A stretch of 64,000 nucleotides of DNA from Cryptomeria japonica (GCF_030272615.1 NC_081405.1:161512194-161576193); one strand, 5' to 3'. Shown: positions 1-12,454, numbered from the stretch's first letter. Numbers and translations: made by a program. Notes: generated by a model from the sequence alone, not told the origin.

Positions 1-3000
1 AACAAGTAAGTTGTTAAGAACTCTTCTACCAGCTTATGCAATCTGAGTCTCTGCAATCAATAAATTGAGGTCTATACCTAATATGTCAGTTTCTTTGGAT
101 GCTACTATTGGTAAGCTACATGCATTTGAGTTAAGTAATTTTGATAACAGTGGATCTTCGGTAAATAAAGTTGAATCTGCATTTAGTTCTTTTCATCTTG
201 ATGAATCTAATGATTTCAATGAAAGAAAGTATAAGTACTCTGAAGGAGATCACAGTGAAGCAAGTGAAAGATTTCAGAAGAACATGGAAGAAGTACACAA
301 ACTGTATGAAGAAATCAGAAAGCAAGAAGAGTTTGATGCACTATTAGCCAAAAGGTTACCGAGAGGCAAAGGTAAGTATAAAGGAAAACTACCTTTGAAA
401 TATTTCAATTGTGATAAAATAGGACATATGGTTTCTAACTATCCTGACAAAGATTTTATTGAAAGAAGAGATTACCGAGATGATAGACAGAAAGATAATC
501 ATTACAGAAGACACCGAGACTTCAGAAGAAGAGATAGAAAGACATGCTTAATAGCTGATGAGGAATCCAAAGATGATAAATCAAATGAGACTGATATAGA
601 GGAAGTAGTTTATGTGGCTATCAAGGATGGATCAGATGAAGAGAGGTATGAAGAAAAATCCCTAATATCTCACATAAACACTAATGATTCTTGGATTATA
701 GATAGTGGATGCTCACATCATATGACATGAGATAAACACAAGTTTGTTATATTAGAAGATTATGATGGAGGCTATGTTAGATTTGGTAATGATGCACCAT
801 GTCCAGTAAGAGGTAAAGGATCTATAACACTTCTTGATAATGCAAGATGCAATGATTTTTATTGGGTTGAAGGTTTGAAATACAATTTGTTTAGTGTAGC
901 AAAGCTAAACAACATAGGTTACCGAATACAATTTCAGAAAGGAATTGTCAAAGTTCATGACAAGAAAGGAAAGTTAGCTGCTACTGGGACACAAGCAAAA
1001 GGTAACACATTTCACCTTGACTCAACTCGAAATAAGTGTTTGCATGCAAAGTTAGATGATACCTGGTTATGGCATAAAAGGTTTTGTCATGTAAATTTTG
1101 ATAATCTGATCAAAATAAGTAAGAAGCACAGAGTAAGAGGTCTACCGATTCTTGAAAAACCTAAGAATGCTATGTGTCGAGGATGCTAGATGGGTAAGAT
1201 GACAAGATCAAGCTTTATAATTAAGGCTTACACTTTTAAGGGAATTTTAGATCTAGTGCACATTGATCTTTGTGGTCCTATGAAAGTTCAAAGTTATTAT
1301 GGTGATAAATATTTCATACTATTTGTGGATGACTATTCAAGGATGATGTCAGTAATGTTTTTAAAGGAAAAATCAGAAGCTTTTCAAATGTTTAAATGGT
1401 ACAAGGCAAGAGTTGAAAATGAAACAAGAAGACAATTGAAATATCTTAGATCAGATAGAGGAGGAGAGTTCACATTTGATGAATTCAACTTATTTTGCAA
1501 TGATCATGGTATTAAAAGACAAGTCTCTGCACCGAGAATTCCACAATAGAATGGAATAGCTGAGAGAAGAAACATATCTATTGTGGATTGTGCTAGAACA
1601 TTGATGATTGAAAAGAAGGTGCCATAAACATTTTGGAGAGAAGCAATAAGCACAATAGTTTACACCTTGAACCGAGTTCAATTGAAGAAAGGTACTTTGA
1701 AGACACCATATGAAATCTGGTATGATAAGAAAACTAATGTAAGTTATTTTAAAATCTTTGGAAGTAGATGCTATGTTCATAAAGATGATAGAAATGGCAA
1801 ATTTGATCAAAAAAGTGAAGAAGGAACATTTCTAGGTTATTCTTCTAGAAGCAAAGCATTTAAATGTCTGATCAAATCATCTAACAAAATAGTAGAAAGT
1901 GCAAATGTGAAAATTGATGAATTTGCAGAAAGAAATGATGAAGGAAATTCCAAGGAATCAGAAGACTATGATGAATTTGTCTATGTTCAACCGAGAAGTC
2001 CTACCGAGAAGACTATTGAAGAAAATGAAGAGAATATCCAGTTACCAAGTGATGAAGAAGTTCATACAGAGCCTACGGAGCCTGTATTAGCCAAGTATGT
2101 TAGAAGACATCATGCACCAAGTCAGATTATAGGAGATAAGGATGATCCAGTGATGACAAGGAACAAACTGAGACAGACCACATGTTTGATATCTGAATTT
2201 GAACCGAGAATAGTGAAAGAGGCATTTAACATTGAAGATTGGATAAATTCTATGATAGAAGAGATTGATCAAATCAAGAAGAATGACACATGGACACTAA
2301 TCCCACGACCGAAGGACAAAAATGTAATCGATACAAAGTGGATTTTCAGAAACAAGCTAAATGAAAAAGGTGAAGTCATTCGAAACAAAGCAAGACTAGT
2401 TTGCAAAAGTTATGCTCAAGAAGAAGGAATTGATTATGGTGAAACTTTTGCACCTGTTGCTAGACTTGAAGGAGTAAGAACATTGTTGGCCTATGCTGCT
2501 TTCAAAAATTTCAAGATATATCAAATGGATGTCAAATCTGCATTTCTGAATGGAATATTAGAAGAAGAAGTTTTAATTGAACAACCTAAAAGATTTGTTG
2601 AAGACAAGAATAAAGATCAGGTATGTAAATTGAACAAAGCTTTATATGGTTTGAAACAAGCACCAAGAACATGGTATGAAAGATTGCACTCCTATTTGAT
2701 TAAGATTGGTTTTATAAGGATAAGTGAGAACAACAACATATACATGAAGAATGATGAAAATGGAATATTGATTTCAGCCATGTTTGTTGATGATATTATA
2801 TTTTGTGGAAATGACTCTTTATGCAAGAACTTTGGAAATGAAATGAGCAAAGAATTTGAAATGTCATTAATCGGTGAGATAAAGTGTTTTATAGGTTTAC
2901 AGATACTGCAAATGAAAAATGAGATTTTCATTACTCAATCCAAATACATAAAGGAAATCATGAAGAAATTTGGAATGGAGGATTCAAAACTAGTAAGTAC

Positions 3001-3736
3001 TCCTATGACTACCAACTGTAAATTATCAAAGAATTATGAATCTGCATCTGTTGATGAGACACTTTACTGATCCATGATTGGAAAGCTACAATATGTTGTT
3101 CACAGCAGACCAGATATAGCACATGCAGTAGGTATAGTTGCAAGATTCTCTGCAGATCCTAAGGAAACACACATGACAACAATCAAAAGAATTTTTAGAT
3201 ACTTGAAAGGCATAGAGGATTATGGCTTAGTATATCAGAAAGGAAATGATTTTGATTTAAAATTTTATACTGATGCTAATTGGACAGGCAACATTGATGA
3301 CAGAAAAAGCACAAGTGGAGGAGCTTTCTTTTTAGGAGAAAGACTAGTGAGTTGGCTTAGCAAGAAACAAGGATGTGTTTCACAGTCAACAGTAGAAGCT
3401 GAATACGTTGCTGCAACATTGAATTGTACCAACATTGCATGGATCAAACAACTGTTGGAAGGTAGAAATGAGAAAGTTACCGAGCCAGTAACTATATTCT
3501 GTGACAATACTAGTGCCATTAATATTTCAAAGAATCCTGTTATGCACTCTAAGACAAAGCACATATCTATCAAATATCACTATCTTAGAGAAGAAGCTCA
3601 AGAGAAGAAAGTGGTGTTGGAATATGTTAGCACAAAGGAGAAAATAGTAGATATCTTCACCAAGCCACTACCAAATGACACTTTTGAATATCTCAGAAGT
3701 AAGTTAGGGGTCCTACCCCTATCTTCTACTCACTGA
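1..3736 (+). pseudogene. copia gag-pol polyprotein, six in-frame stops
   Basis: This is the polyprotein of a copia retrotransposon, for particle assembly, reverse transcription and integration. One reading frame runs from base 2 to 3736 without a frameshift. In order: end of gag; a damaged zinc knuckle near 407-450 whose first and last cysteines read Tyr; protease with WIIDSGCSHHMT near 691-727; GAG-pre-integrase with LWHKRFCHV near 1065; integrase core with DLVHIDLCGP near 1250 and DDYSRM; reverse transcriptase from about 2280 with [12 protein letters not shown] and MFVDDI; RNase H with TDANW and the AEYVAA region near 3270-3420. Stops lie at 44-46, 728-730, 1187-1189, 1547-1549, 1625-1627 and 3068-3070. 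At least three fit a single C-to-T change from the family residue (Gln or Arg). Not functional, but only lightly decayed. Confidence 0.92.
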
Positions 3737-4176
3737 CCGAGTTCGGTGAAAGCATCAATCCAATGACTCTAATGAATATCTTTTGGGAGTTGATGCTGAT
3801 TTATACACTTTAGGATGTTTTCTAAAGGTGTACAAGAAATAATATAGGAAATACTATAGGGAACAGGAATTGAAGACAAATGCTCTGACCGAGATTCAGT
3901 TGATACAAAATAGCAGGAAATAACTTCTTACAGAAAGAAATTATGTTTTAGTTCTTTACTTTTTGGCATTGTTGTCAAAGGGGGAGAAGACTACTATAAA
4001 GAGGAAGAAGACCTATAAGGGGAGAAGACTAAAGCAAACTAAGTAGACTGCAGATTGGGAAGTAGACTGAAGAAATGAAGAGAAGTCTAATGTATGGAGG
4101 AGAGCATTTCAGCATTTCAGAATCACAACAATCCGAATCTATTAAGGTCAAATCAATTGGTTTTGCCATCAATGCC

Positions 4177-4188
4177 AAAGGGGGAGAT
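4177..4188 (+). promoter_or_regulatory. polypurine tract of the copia element
   Basis: AAAGGGGGAGAT stands directly before the LTR start TGTTGGCAAT. This is where plus-strand DNA synthesis is primed in LTR retrotransposons. A second similar tract, CAAAGGGGGAGA, lies near 3977 inside the 450-bp untranslated stretch after RNase H. Both are preceded by related words (ggcattgttgt, gccatcaatg), suggesting a duplicated tract. Confidence 0.8.
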
Positions 4189-5698
4189 TGTTGGCAATAT
4201 TGCATTATAACAGACAATGAAAGATTGTTGGCATTTCTTAAGGATATTGAGAAGGTTGTTGATGATTATGGATATAACTCATTAAAGATGTTTTACTGTC
4301 TTGATATTATTATTTTGTCATTGATGTCAAGAAATTGATTTTCTAATTCAGTATGATGTTGTCATATCTTGAGAAGTATGATATGAAGATTATAAAGATG
4401 TCAGTAAAAGACACAGGAAAGAATATGATGAATAAGGCATTCAATGGGCAACTAGTACTGAGTCAGACAATGATGAGATCATGATGTTTAGATTGTTTTA
4501 ACATCATACATATGTTGTAAATGTAAAGGTTACTACTATACTATGTTATCAAGAAAAAAACCTAGTCGGTAAACCCTAAGGAGCCTAGTCGATAAACCCT
4601 AAGGTTATCGCTATCGGTTAATGAAGACGGAATGTCTACCGAGTGAAGTTTAGTATTCATCAAGTTGCTACTGAGTTGTAACCAAGCTATAACAGAATGC
4701 ATTAAATGTTTACATGTGGTATTTAATGAAAGAAGCTAATGAGCTGGAGTGGATTAAATGATTGGTAAGCCGTGAATGAAGTTTGTTAATGAATCTAAGG
4801 CAATGAAAAGTTGGCATGAAGATCTACAGCTCAGATTGAACAACAATACCCTGGCACAAGTTCCAATACTATTATGCAAGTTCCAAGGGAGGGTAAAACA
4901 TTTTCAGATCGAAAGATGCATTGAACCTGGACAAGATTGAAGATCTGATGGCTATGATTGATCATGGGAAATGTGATCAAGGAGATTAAGAGATTACCTA
5001 ATTGTTTATAAATAGGAAATTGTTGATAAACAATGTATGCGAGCAAGTGTATGTACAGGGATGCTACATAGTGATTACCGAGCACAGAAGCTTGAAGACC
5101 TATTAGAATAACAGAGTATAGAAGCCCAACAGATAGACAAGATTAGTTCTATGTCTAGATTGTATTGAACAAATAGGAATATGCTTTAGCATTTTAGATG
5201 TGAAGTTGCAGATAGATTTTTATTACTGTTATTTTGTGAAAGTGATAGAATATCTCTTAACCAAGTGGACTTAATAGTCTTATATATAAACCCTCTAGCA
5301 AGGTGACATTTTGATTGAGTGTTTGAAATCCTTTAACAAGGTCACTTCTAACAAAGTGAAGATCCTAATAGATCTGAGGGAAATCCCTTAACCGGGTCAC
5401 ATCTAGAAATGTGTTTGTAATCTTTAACAGGATTTGCTTTTAACCGAGCATACTCTAGAAGAGTATATTTCTTAGTGGGTCCGAAATCCCACAGGGGTTT
5501 TTCCCTATTTGGGTTTCCATGTTAAATCTGGTGTTATGAGGTTTATATTGTTCATATGCTTTTGAGTTTGCATGTTTAATAGTTTTGGTTATATTACTGA
5601 TATATATGTTACCGAGGTTGAATCTGATGTTTTTATGAAAGATTAAGTTTATATGATTCACCCCCCCCCTCTCATCTTGTTGGCTATTGGATCTATAC
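4189..5698 (+). repeat. 3' LTR of the copia element
   Basis: Starts TGTTGGCAAT right after the polypurine tract. The 3' part has the usual copia U5 look: gtgggt, fttcccatttgggttt-like text near 5480-5515 (read ttccctatttgggtttcc), a C-run at 5660-5668, then ctctcat. About 1.5 kb long. Between 5340 and 5470 it holds a series of short perfect stem-loops, described as a finding. The exact end is uncertain. Confidence 0.8.
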
Positions 5699-5739
5699 TT
5701 ATATTAAGTATCAAAACTATCAATATCTTAAATGGAGCA

Positions 5740-6547
5740 CTAAAATGAATCAAAGCATTACATCAAAATATATAAGTAAAAAATCACTTGCATTATCTCA
5801 TACCAATATTTATCATGACCCTAAAGATTATTTAGCCAATGGAGTTGTCCTTGAGAACTTGGCCACTTATCCTTAATAATCATGTGTAATGAGTGTACTA
5901 ATTTAGTTACATAAAGTATAAATTTTACAAAATCAAAAGAAAGAATCATCGGATTGATACAGGGTCATAAATTCAATGGACAAAGGAAAAACTCAGCCTA
6001 TACAAATTTGGGAATAGACTACACTTCAAATTCTTCAAACTTTAAATCCTTGAAATTAAGGAAAATCAGTTCTACAAGATATTATTTCTCATTTTTCTTT
6101 TTTATTTAAAAGCTAAATACCTAATTTCTTTACATTTAATATTCTAAACTAATGTTTATTCTTCAATTATCAATTTTTTAATTACCATTGAATATAGACA
6201 TTGATTTGTATATAATTATATGGATATAATTAAACTATATTAACATTAAAAAACTAAATTTATTATTATAATATTTAATTATAACCATTATATTAGAGAA
6301 TCATCTTAAAGAGATAAAACATGATCTTCATTTTGAGTATAATTAAAACTATTCATGGGATAACAATACATTTAGAGTTTGAATGAAACAACTATAAAGA
6401 TGATTAAGATCGTCACATTTCATCTTCAAATCAATATCCATTGAAGCTAGATAGGCTATCTAGTTAAAGTACCAATATCATCATCCACACTTAGAAAACT
6501 TTAAGCTACAGTGTTCACACTGTAATTATGTAGACAACATATAGATT
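5740..6547. repeat. dispersed AT-rich repeat, copy 1
   Basis: This stretch aligns with 49845-50681 over about 800 bp: shared words include accaatatttatcatgaccc, gggtcataaattcaa and catcatccacacttag. No coding potential is visible on either strand. Copy 2 is interrupted by an LTR element at the site that reads gtaattatgtagac here (6520-6534), so this copy preserves the empty site. Identity of the repeat is unknown; it may be a duplicated genomic segment rather than a transposon. Confidence 0.75.
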
Positions 6548-6792
6548 TCAATGGTGATCATCGAAGCATTGCCCGCGAAACGTACTGCTCCATCTTTCAC
6601 ACAGCTCCTCATCATCATCAATGGAGACTTAAATAAAAAATTAATTACATGAAAAAAATTAAGTATTACAGCATTTTTGTTAACAAAATTAATATTGGTT
6701 TAAAGAGAAGAATTCTAAATATTACCTGAGGCAAAAGTAAAAGGATCCATGAGTAATAAAAAGGCGAGAAAGGCATATGTGCTCTTGGCCAA
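6548..6792 (-). pseudogene. plant defensin-like gene remnant (two exons)
   Basis: Defensins are small secreted antimicrobial peptides. On the minus strand, 6792-6726 encodes a signal-peptide-like stretch (LAKSTYAFLAFLLL, hydrophobic core) where TTG stands in place of the expected ATG. It ends at a GT donor (6725-6724) in phase 1. A 98-bp AT-rich intron ends with a T-rich tract and AG (6629-6628). The second exon, 6627-6548, begins with an acidic stretch and then shows the defensin signature C-x3-S-x2-F-x-G-x-C. A TGA follows where the next Cys would be expected, and the remaining cysteines are absent; sequence beyond it belongs to the dispersed repeat. Lost start, premature stop and missing C-terminal half make this a pseudogene. 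Family assignment rests on this signature plus exon structure. Confidence 0.6.
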
Positions 6793-6862
6793 ACTCTCTG
6801 CAACTACAGATGTCCAACTACAAATGTAATGTATTACGTGGAAATAAATTTGTTAGGGAGAG

Positions 6863-6872
6863 TATTTATAGT
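6863..6872 (-). promoter_or_regulatory. TATA box of the defensin-like gene, split by insertion
   Basis: On the minus strand the sequence reads CTATAAATACTC, a canonical plant TATA box, about 70 nt upstream of the signal-peptide start position. Its first bases are the 5-bp target duplication (atagt, 6868-6872) of the gypsy complex that begins at 6873. Upstream gene DNA resumes at 33068 with atagc, the second copy of the duplication. Confidence 0.55.
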
Positions 6873-7393
6873 TGATCAGAAGCAAATCTGATACAGTGGA
6901 AAAAAAAATTTATATTATTTTTTTAGTCTTTCTAGATGTTAGTAATTGACATTTTTGAAGGCCTTCGGGGCATTTTTAGCCCTTGAAAGTTTGGCTTGTC
7001 CTTTAAAACATTGCAAAAGGCAAGTTCTTTTAGGACTTCACCTCCAACTCTTGGAGATCTTTCCAATGAGTTAAATGGCTCGTAATTTCAAGTCCTGTGC
7101 AAAAAGTTATGCCTAGTTAAAGTTAGGACAAAATTTTATATGGTTTTTTTTGAAATTTTCACAGTTTTAGATTTTATTATGTAAATAAACAAGATGTGAC
7201 TGTTGGGTTTCAATTCTCAAGGAGTTGTTGGTGACCCTTGGAATCCCTTAGACTGACACATGTTGGATTTTTGAATTGAATAGAACACTTTTTGGCTTGC
7301 TTCAATTCTATGCTTTCTTGTTCATGTAAACATAATTTACAATACCACAGGTTCTCACTCATGTGTTGTCATCTGAATCCATAATTTGGATTA
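6873..7393 (+). repeat. gypsy LTR 1 (left)
   Basis: Starts TGATCAGAAGC as do the other two LTRs. The terminal CA is mutated to TA here (ggatta versus ggatca in LTR 2). Followed by one base and a primer site. Confidence 0.9.
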
Positions 7394-7394
7394 G

Positions 7395-7406
7395 TGGTAT
7401 CAGAGC
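7395..7406 (+). promoter_or_regulatory. primer-binding site, tRNA-Met type
   Basis: TGGTATCAGAGC, one base after LTR 1, is the common plant retrotransposon primer site complementary to the initiator tRNA-Met 3' end. The equivalent after LTR 2 (17044) is degraded to cggtatcaaaga. Confidence 0.85.
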
Positions 7407-7513
7407 AAGTTTTCTCTTGTATGTCATATCACACATGATCAACATATCAAAGATTGGGGTTGGAAACAAGGAATCCTTCAAACTACCTTCCTTTGAGATG
7501 CACACAATCGCAA

Positions 7514-9239
7514 ATGGCTAAGTTGTAGACCGACGATGACATTAAAGCATTGGTTGCAGATGCACTAACAAAACAATGTGAAGAAATGATGGAGCAGTTC
7601 AAGCAAATGCTGGAAAGTCGTGGGTCACAAGCAAATCCACCATTCACAGGGTATACGCCATTCAAGGTGCAAGTGAATTTTGATATACCCACATTTCAAG
7701 GAAAGATCGATGAAGATGCTATTGATGATTGGGTTTCAAAACTGGAAAGGTATTTCTCTGTCAATCAGTTCTCAGATGAAGAGAAAATAACTTTCGCTCT
7801 CCTCAAAGCTGAAAATCATGTGAAAGATTCATGCGAAGCGAAGTTAGCATCCAAGACAGTAGAAAATGGCAGTACCTTTATTTTTTATCAAAAACCCACA
7901 TGGAGAGAATTCATGGGGCACATAAAGGAAGAATATTTTCCTATTGATAGATATGAATAGAAATATATGCAGTGGCAATTGCTTCGATAGAAGAAGGACC
8001 AAACTATTCAGGAATATACTAATATGTTTCATGCCTTAGCAACAAAGCTTGGTATCAAAGATTGTGAGAAGCACTGAGTTTTGAAATATCAGTGGACTAT
8101 ACAGGTATATCCAAACTGAAATGGAATTTATGAACATAGATACTTTACCTAGTGCATATAAATTTGCCACAAAAATTGAGGAGAAATTCAAACAGAAAGG
8201 AAGGAGGGATAACTTCGCAAACAACAGATGGAAGGGTGAAGGTGGCAAAAGTAAATGGAAACAAACCTCTAAGGAACCCTCTCCCAATTCACCAACAAAA
8301 AATACATGGAGTATGAAGAAGACACAAGAGAATGGTATGTGGTGTGAATTACATAAGAGTCCCTCTCATAACACAAAATATTGCAAAACCATTAAAAAAT
8401 TAATGATGGAGATGCATGAGGACAAGGAAGAACCTAAGGTGGCTGAAACTTTCATAGAAGAAAGTCATGAACAAGTCATTGAGGCTGATCCATATGCAAC
8501 AGTAGCTACTACAAAGATATTGCCCCAGGAGGATGAGGAGAGATTGTTCTATTCACAGATGTGAGTCAGAGGAAAAGCCATGCACTTTATCATTGATAGC
8601 AGAAGTCAAAAGAATCTAATATCAGTAGAGACCGTGAAGAGACCGAATCTGAAAACAACAACCCACTCACAACCCTATTCAATGGGATGGGTAAGTCAAG
8701 GGAGAGATATCTAGGTGCACCAACAGTGTTGCCTTTCATACTCCATAAAGCTTTTCAAAGATGAGGTAATCTATGATGTGGCTCCTTTAGATGTTTGTGA
8801 TGTTCTATTGGGACAACCATATATGTACTAGTGACATGGTGTTTATGAATCTAGGCCTCGCAACATGACAATCAGATTAGGTGAGCAGAAATATCGAATA
8901 CCAGAGGTAAGCCCTGCATACACTACCTCTTTGATTAGTGCCAAGCAATGTAAGAGGTTGGTTGCCAAAACGGGAACATTCATATTATTCGTGATTCGTT
9001 CTGAAGAAGAAAGGAAATTAGTTTATAATTCCCATGCCATCACAAACACCACAACATTGCAAAAAAGATCAATGGATCAAATTTTGATGAAATATGAAAA
9101 CCTGTTTAAGTTACCAACTGTGGTACCTACACACTGCCAAGTGTGACACACTATTGATTTGATACCAGGAACTCCATTACCTAATGAACAAGTCTACCAT
9201 AGGTCAGTATTAAAGAATAATGAGATTAAGAGGCAAATG
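7514..9239 (+). pseudogene. gypsy gag and protease, unit A
   Basis: Gag packages the element RNA and protease matures the polyprotein. ATG at 7514 is followed by an in-frame TAG at 7523 that unit B shares. The main gag stretch reads on from 7550 (FQGKIDEDAIDDWVSKLERYF; TWREFMGHIKEEYFP) to 7960 and resumes with frameshifts to 8564. A knuckle-like C-x2-H-x4-H-x4-C lies near 8341-8385. The protease follows at about 8570 with FIIDSRSQKNLIS, where the family DSG reads DSR, so the active site is lost. Text at 9130-9239 leads into the reverse transcriptase (DLIPGTPLPNE), then the solo LTR interrupts it. Several stops and frameshifts; dead. Confidence 0.85.
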
Positions 9240-12102
9240 CAAGATGTGAGGCCCTACCCCGACTCAGTTTGACATTTTCAGTTATTTGCATATTGAGACT
9301 ATTATGGATGCTTTATTTTATGCTTTATGGACTTAGAACTTATATGATTCCATGATTTGGATCACACTGACATATGTTGATGCTTTATTTCATGCATGAT
9401 GATTAGGAAACTTTAGATATGTTACTAGAATAGAATTACATTATGATGGTGAATGTCATTATTGGAAATTGCAGGATTTCATTTTGATGATAGAAAAATG
9501 ATGCTTATTTATGAATGGTTCAATTGTGGAAAAATTATGTTAATTGCTTATGTGAAATTGAATTTGAACGAATGAGATATTGAATTATTGTTGCCAAATG
9601 TATGAGTGTTTGATGTGCAATGAAATCCATGTATTTGATTATGTATAAATGTGATTATTTGGAATTACTAATGTGTTAATTGAGATGCGCAGGAAAATTA
9701 TCCATGTGACCATGGAATTTATATGGAGAACCAAGCCTAGACCAATGTGCGTTTGTTAAGCCAGGAGTTGTCTATTTGGAGAGACAACACCCCATTGTGA
9801 TGTGTTTTATTTGTGAAGTGTATGATGCTTGAGTGTTAAAAAAAAAATTAATTTATATGTATATGTGTAATCCTACAAGAGACAAATTCCATGTGTGATT
9901 TTTATATTGTATTTTTATTGTGTCACTTGACACATGTGCTGATTAGTGTCATTGATTTTGACTTGTCTCTTGGAGGGAGTTTTGTTTCTACCAAAGCCAT
10001 TCAAAAACATGAGTGTGGTCCCAAATTTGCCTTGGGTAGGGAGTCTTGGGAGTGGTCAACTCAAGTTTGACCCGTAGGTAAACTTCAGTTGGGTTTCCAA
10101 AGGGTTTAATGGACTCCTAGGGTTAGTTTTAGGGTTTTTCCAAAGGTCCAAAGGGTATACCTATGGGTTAGGGGTATTTTGCAACATGTGGCTTCTCCCA
10201 TGTGACTATTTAGTCACTTCAAAAAGTGGTGTTTCCAAGATGAACGAAAATTCAACTTAGAAAGTTCTTCCTAGGATAGAGAACCTTCCTTTTAGATGTC
10301 AAACTCTCTTCCCCATCTTCTTCCACCTTTTCCCTTTCCAATTTTGGTAATGTGTAAGAGTTTGGGAAGGGCAACCAATGGGAACTCACACCTCACCCAA
10401 GGGGTTGGGAAGTGTGTGAGAGGCCTTCTTAGGAAAGAATTTGGAGACTTAGTGAGTAATCACCCACTCTCCATTCTTGTAGATTATGCTTGATTTGAAA
10501 AGTTAGTAGGAGAATAGCACTTTTGGTGGAATTTGGAGAAAGTTAGTCTGGAATTGGGCAGCTCATCCCCAACTAATTTTAGCATACCTATTGGCAGAAT
10601 AAGGTTGGTTTCTTCTTATCTCCTCTTGTTATGTTGTATGTGTTAGTTTATGTTGTTTTGTAAAAGAAAAGAGTTGCTTGTAAAGAAAGTGTTTTATGAA
10701 GTTTTTTTTTGTTGAAGTTAAGAAAGTGTAGTTTTCTTTTCTATGTGTTTTGTTTTGTGTTCTTGTTGTTTTGGGAGTGTCCAAGATCTCCTACTCTTGG
10801 GAGGGTAGGAAGATCTTGGGGTGGAAGGAGTATGACAGCCATGGGTGAGAGGCTCTCTTTATGGAGAGTGATCTCAAGGTTGTCATTTGTGACCCTTGCT
10901 GCATAGCCTTGTGTATGCATTTGGGGGTCATAAGGGGAGTAAATATGGCCTTGAGCCTTTTTGGGGGGCATAAGGATTATGGAAGTATCTTGTTGCATTT
11001 GTATTGCCATGAGGTGGCTTGTATTGTTTTTGGCTTGCAAATCTCCCCATTGGTACTTGGTCCACTTCCACCCATGGAAGAGTCACCATGAATGTGGTGA
11101 AAGTGTAGCTTGGGAAGGGAAACTTGTATGTAGAGTGTCTTCCTATGTTTGTTGTAGAGTTGCTTGTTTGTAACCCGTCTAGTGCTTGGTTCTCCAAGCT
11201 CGAGGGTGGCTTCTAGTAAGCCTAGGCTGGGAGGTGAGCTCTCCATGGTCAAAGATGTGTTTTGTTGCAGGTTGCTTGGGATGGGAAAAGAAGGATTAAA
11301 TGAGCTATGTTGCTGTTTGTGTTGCAAAAAAAAATGTTTTAAAAAAAAAAAGAAATGGAAAGATGCAATGTTGTAGTGTCTAAAAGGAGAATGTGAGCAT
11401 TTGTAGTATTTACTTTCAAGAAAGAGAAAGAGTGGTATTATTCTCAAGTTACTATGTAGAGAAAAAAAAAAAAAAAAAAAAAACATTGTTGGGTTTTCAA
11501 CCCATTTGTGTTCATGTTTATCTTGTATCCATAATTTACTTGATATCTACTTGATAATGAAATACTTGATGTTTTCCCTATTTTAGTAGTTGCAAATGAA
11601 AGGAGTAATGTATTAGATTGTATGAAAAATTTATGTTTTACAAAGGAAGAGGAGTAAATGCATTTTATTGTCTATTATTCTGCAAGTAAATGAAACTATG
11701 CTGCTGTAAATTTAATTAAAAAAAAACAAAAAAAACAGTCCATTATTTTTCCATTTATTGCAATAAAAGAAATTTATTAAATTAGTCTATTCTTTGCAAA
11801 AAAAAAAAGAAACATTTAGCTTTTAATATTATCATTTTGTTACAAAAATAGAATATAGATTTGGAAATCCCCTTTAAATGCATTATGATGACTTACAATA
11901 ATATTAAACTCAAAAGGAAAGTCTATGTGGTTTTATATATATAAAAAAAAAGGGGTAAATGGTAGCAAAGGAGATATACATATAAATATTTTTAGCCCTT
12001 CAAATGTCTTTTTGATAATCTGTTCTACAAAAAAAAAAAAATTCACAGCTCTGATAATACTAATATACAGAAAAGGAGATCTGATAAACAAGTCATTTAA
12101 AA

Positions 12103-12157
12103 ACATATATATATACATATATATATGAATACATATATATATTTATATATATACATT

Positions 12158-12221
<64 letters not shown>

Positions 12222-12360
12222 TTAATAAAGAATTCTACCAAAATTTAGACATTGCAACTATATTCATTTTACCCTGTATATATATATGCGTATATATATA
12301 TATTAATATATATATATATTAATATATATATATATAAATATATATATATAAATATATACA
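12103..12360. repeat. TA-rich microsatellite block
   Basis: Long (TA)n runs at about 12165-12220 and 12285-12358, with interruptions of cat and tta. A second block of the same kind lies at 13169-13219. Both are inside the solo LTR. Confidence 0.9.
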
Positions 12361-12454
12361 TTTGCATTTAAATATCAAAACAAAAACAAAAAACATTTTT
12401 TTTTCCGCGTTAATGTTTTTTTTTAACAAACTGAGGAAGGGTTTAACGTGGGAG

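Larger units (their letters stand above)
1..5698 (+). mobile_element. Ty1/copia LTR retrotransposon, 3' part
   Basis: Domain order gag, protease, integrase, reverse transcriptase, RNase H is that of Ty1/copia. The 5' LTR, primer site and gag N-terminus lie left of the window. The element ends with an untranslated tract, a polypurine tract and a 3' LTR. No insertion interrupts it. The target duplication cannot be checked because the left end is missing, and the right end is placed by resemblance to other copia LTR ends to within about 25 bp. Confidence 0.9.

Noticed and set aside
7395-7406. TGGTATCAGAGC as part of a tRNA gene
   Set aside because: It is the retrotransposon primer site beside an LTR; no tRNA cloverleaf surrounds it. 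The same applies at 25603, 30742 and 51948.
11331-11482. Poly-A runs as the tail of a SINE or LINE
   Set aside because: No adjoining SINE or LINE sequence or target duplication; such runs are scattered through this LTR.
10296-11486. Several overlapping open frames of 65-169 codons in the solo LTR
   Set aside because: Frames overlap on both strands, contain homopolymer-derived runs such as poly-Phe and poly-Lys, and match no family; they sit inside a non-coding LTR.
12100-12322. Frame of alternating Tyr and Ile
   Set aside because: Translation of a TA microsatellite.
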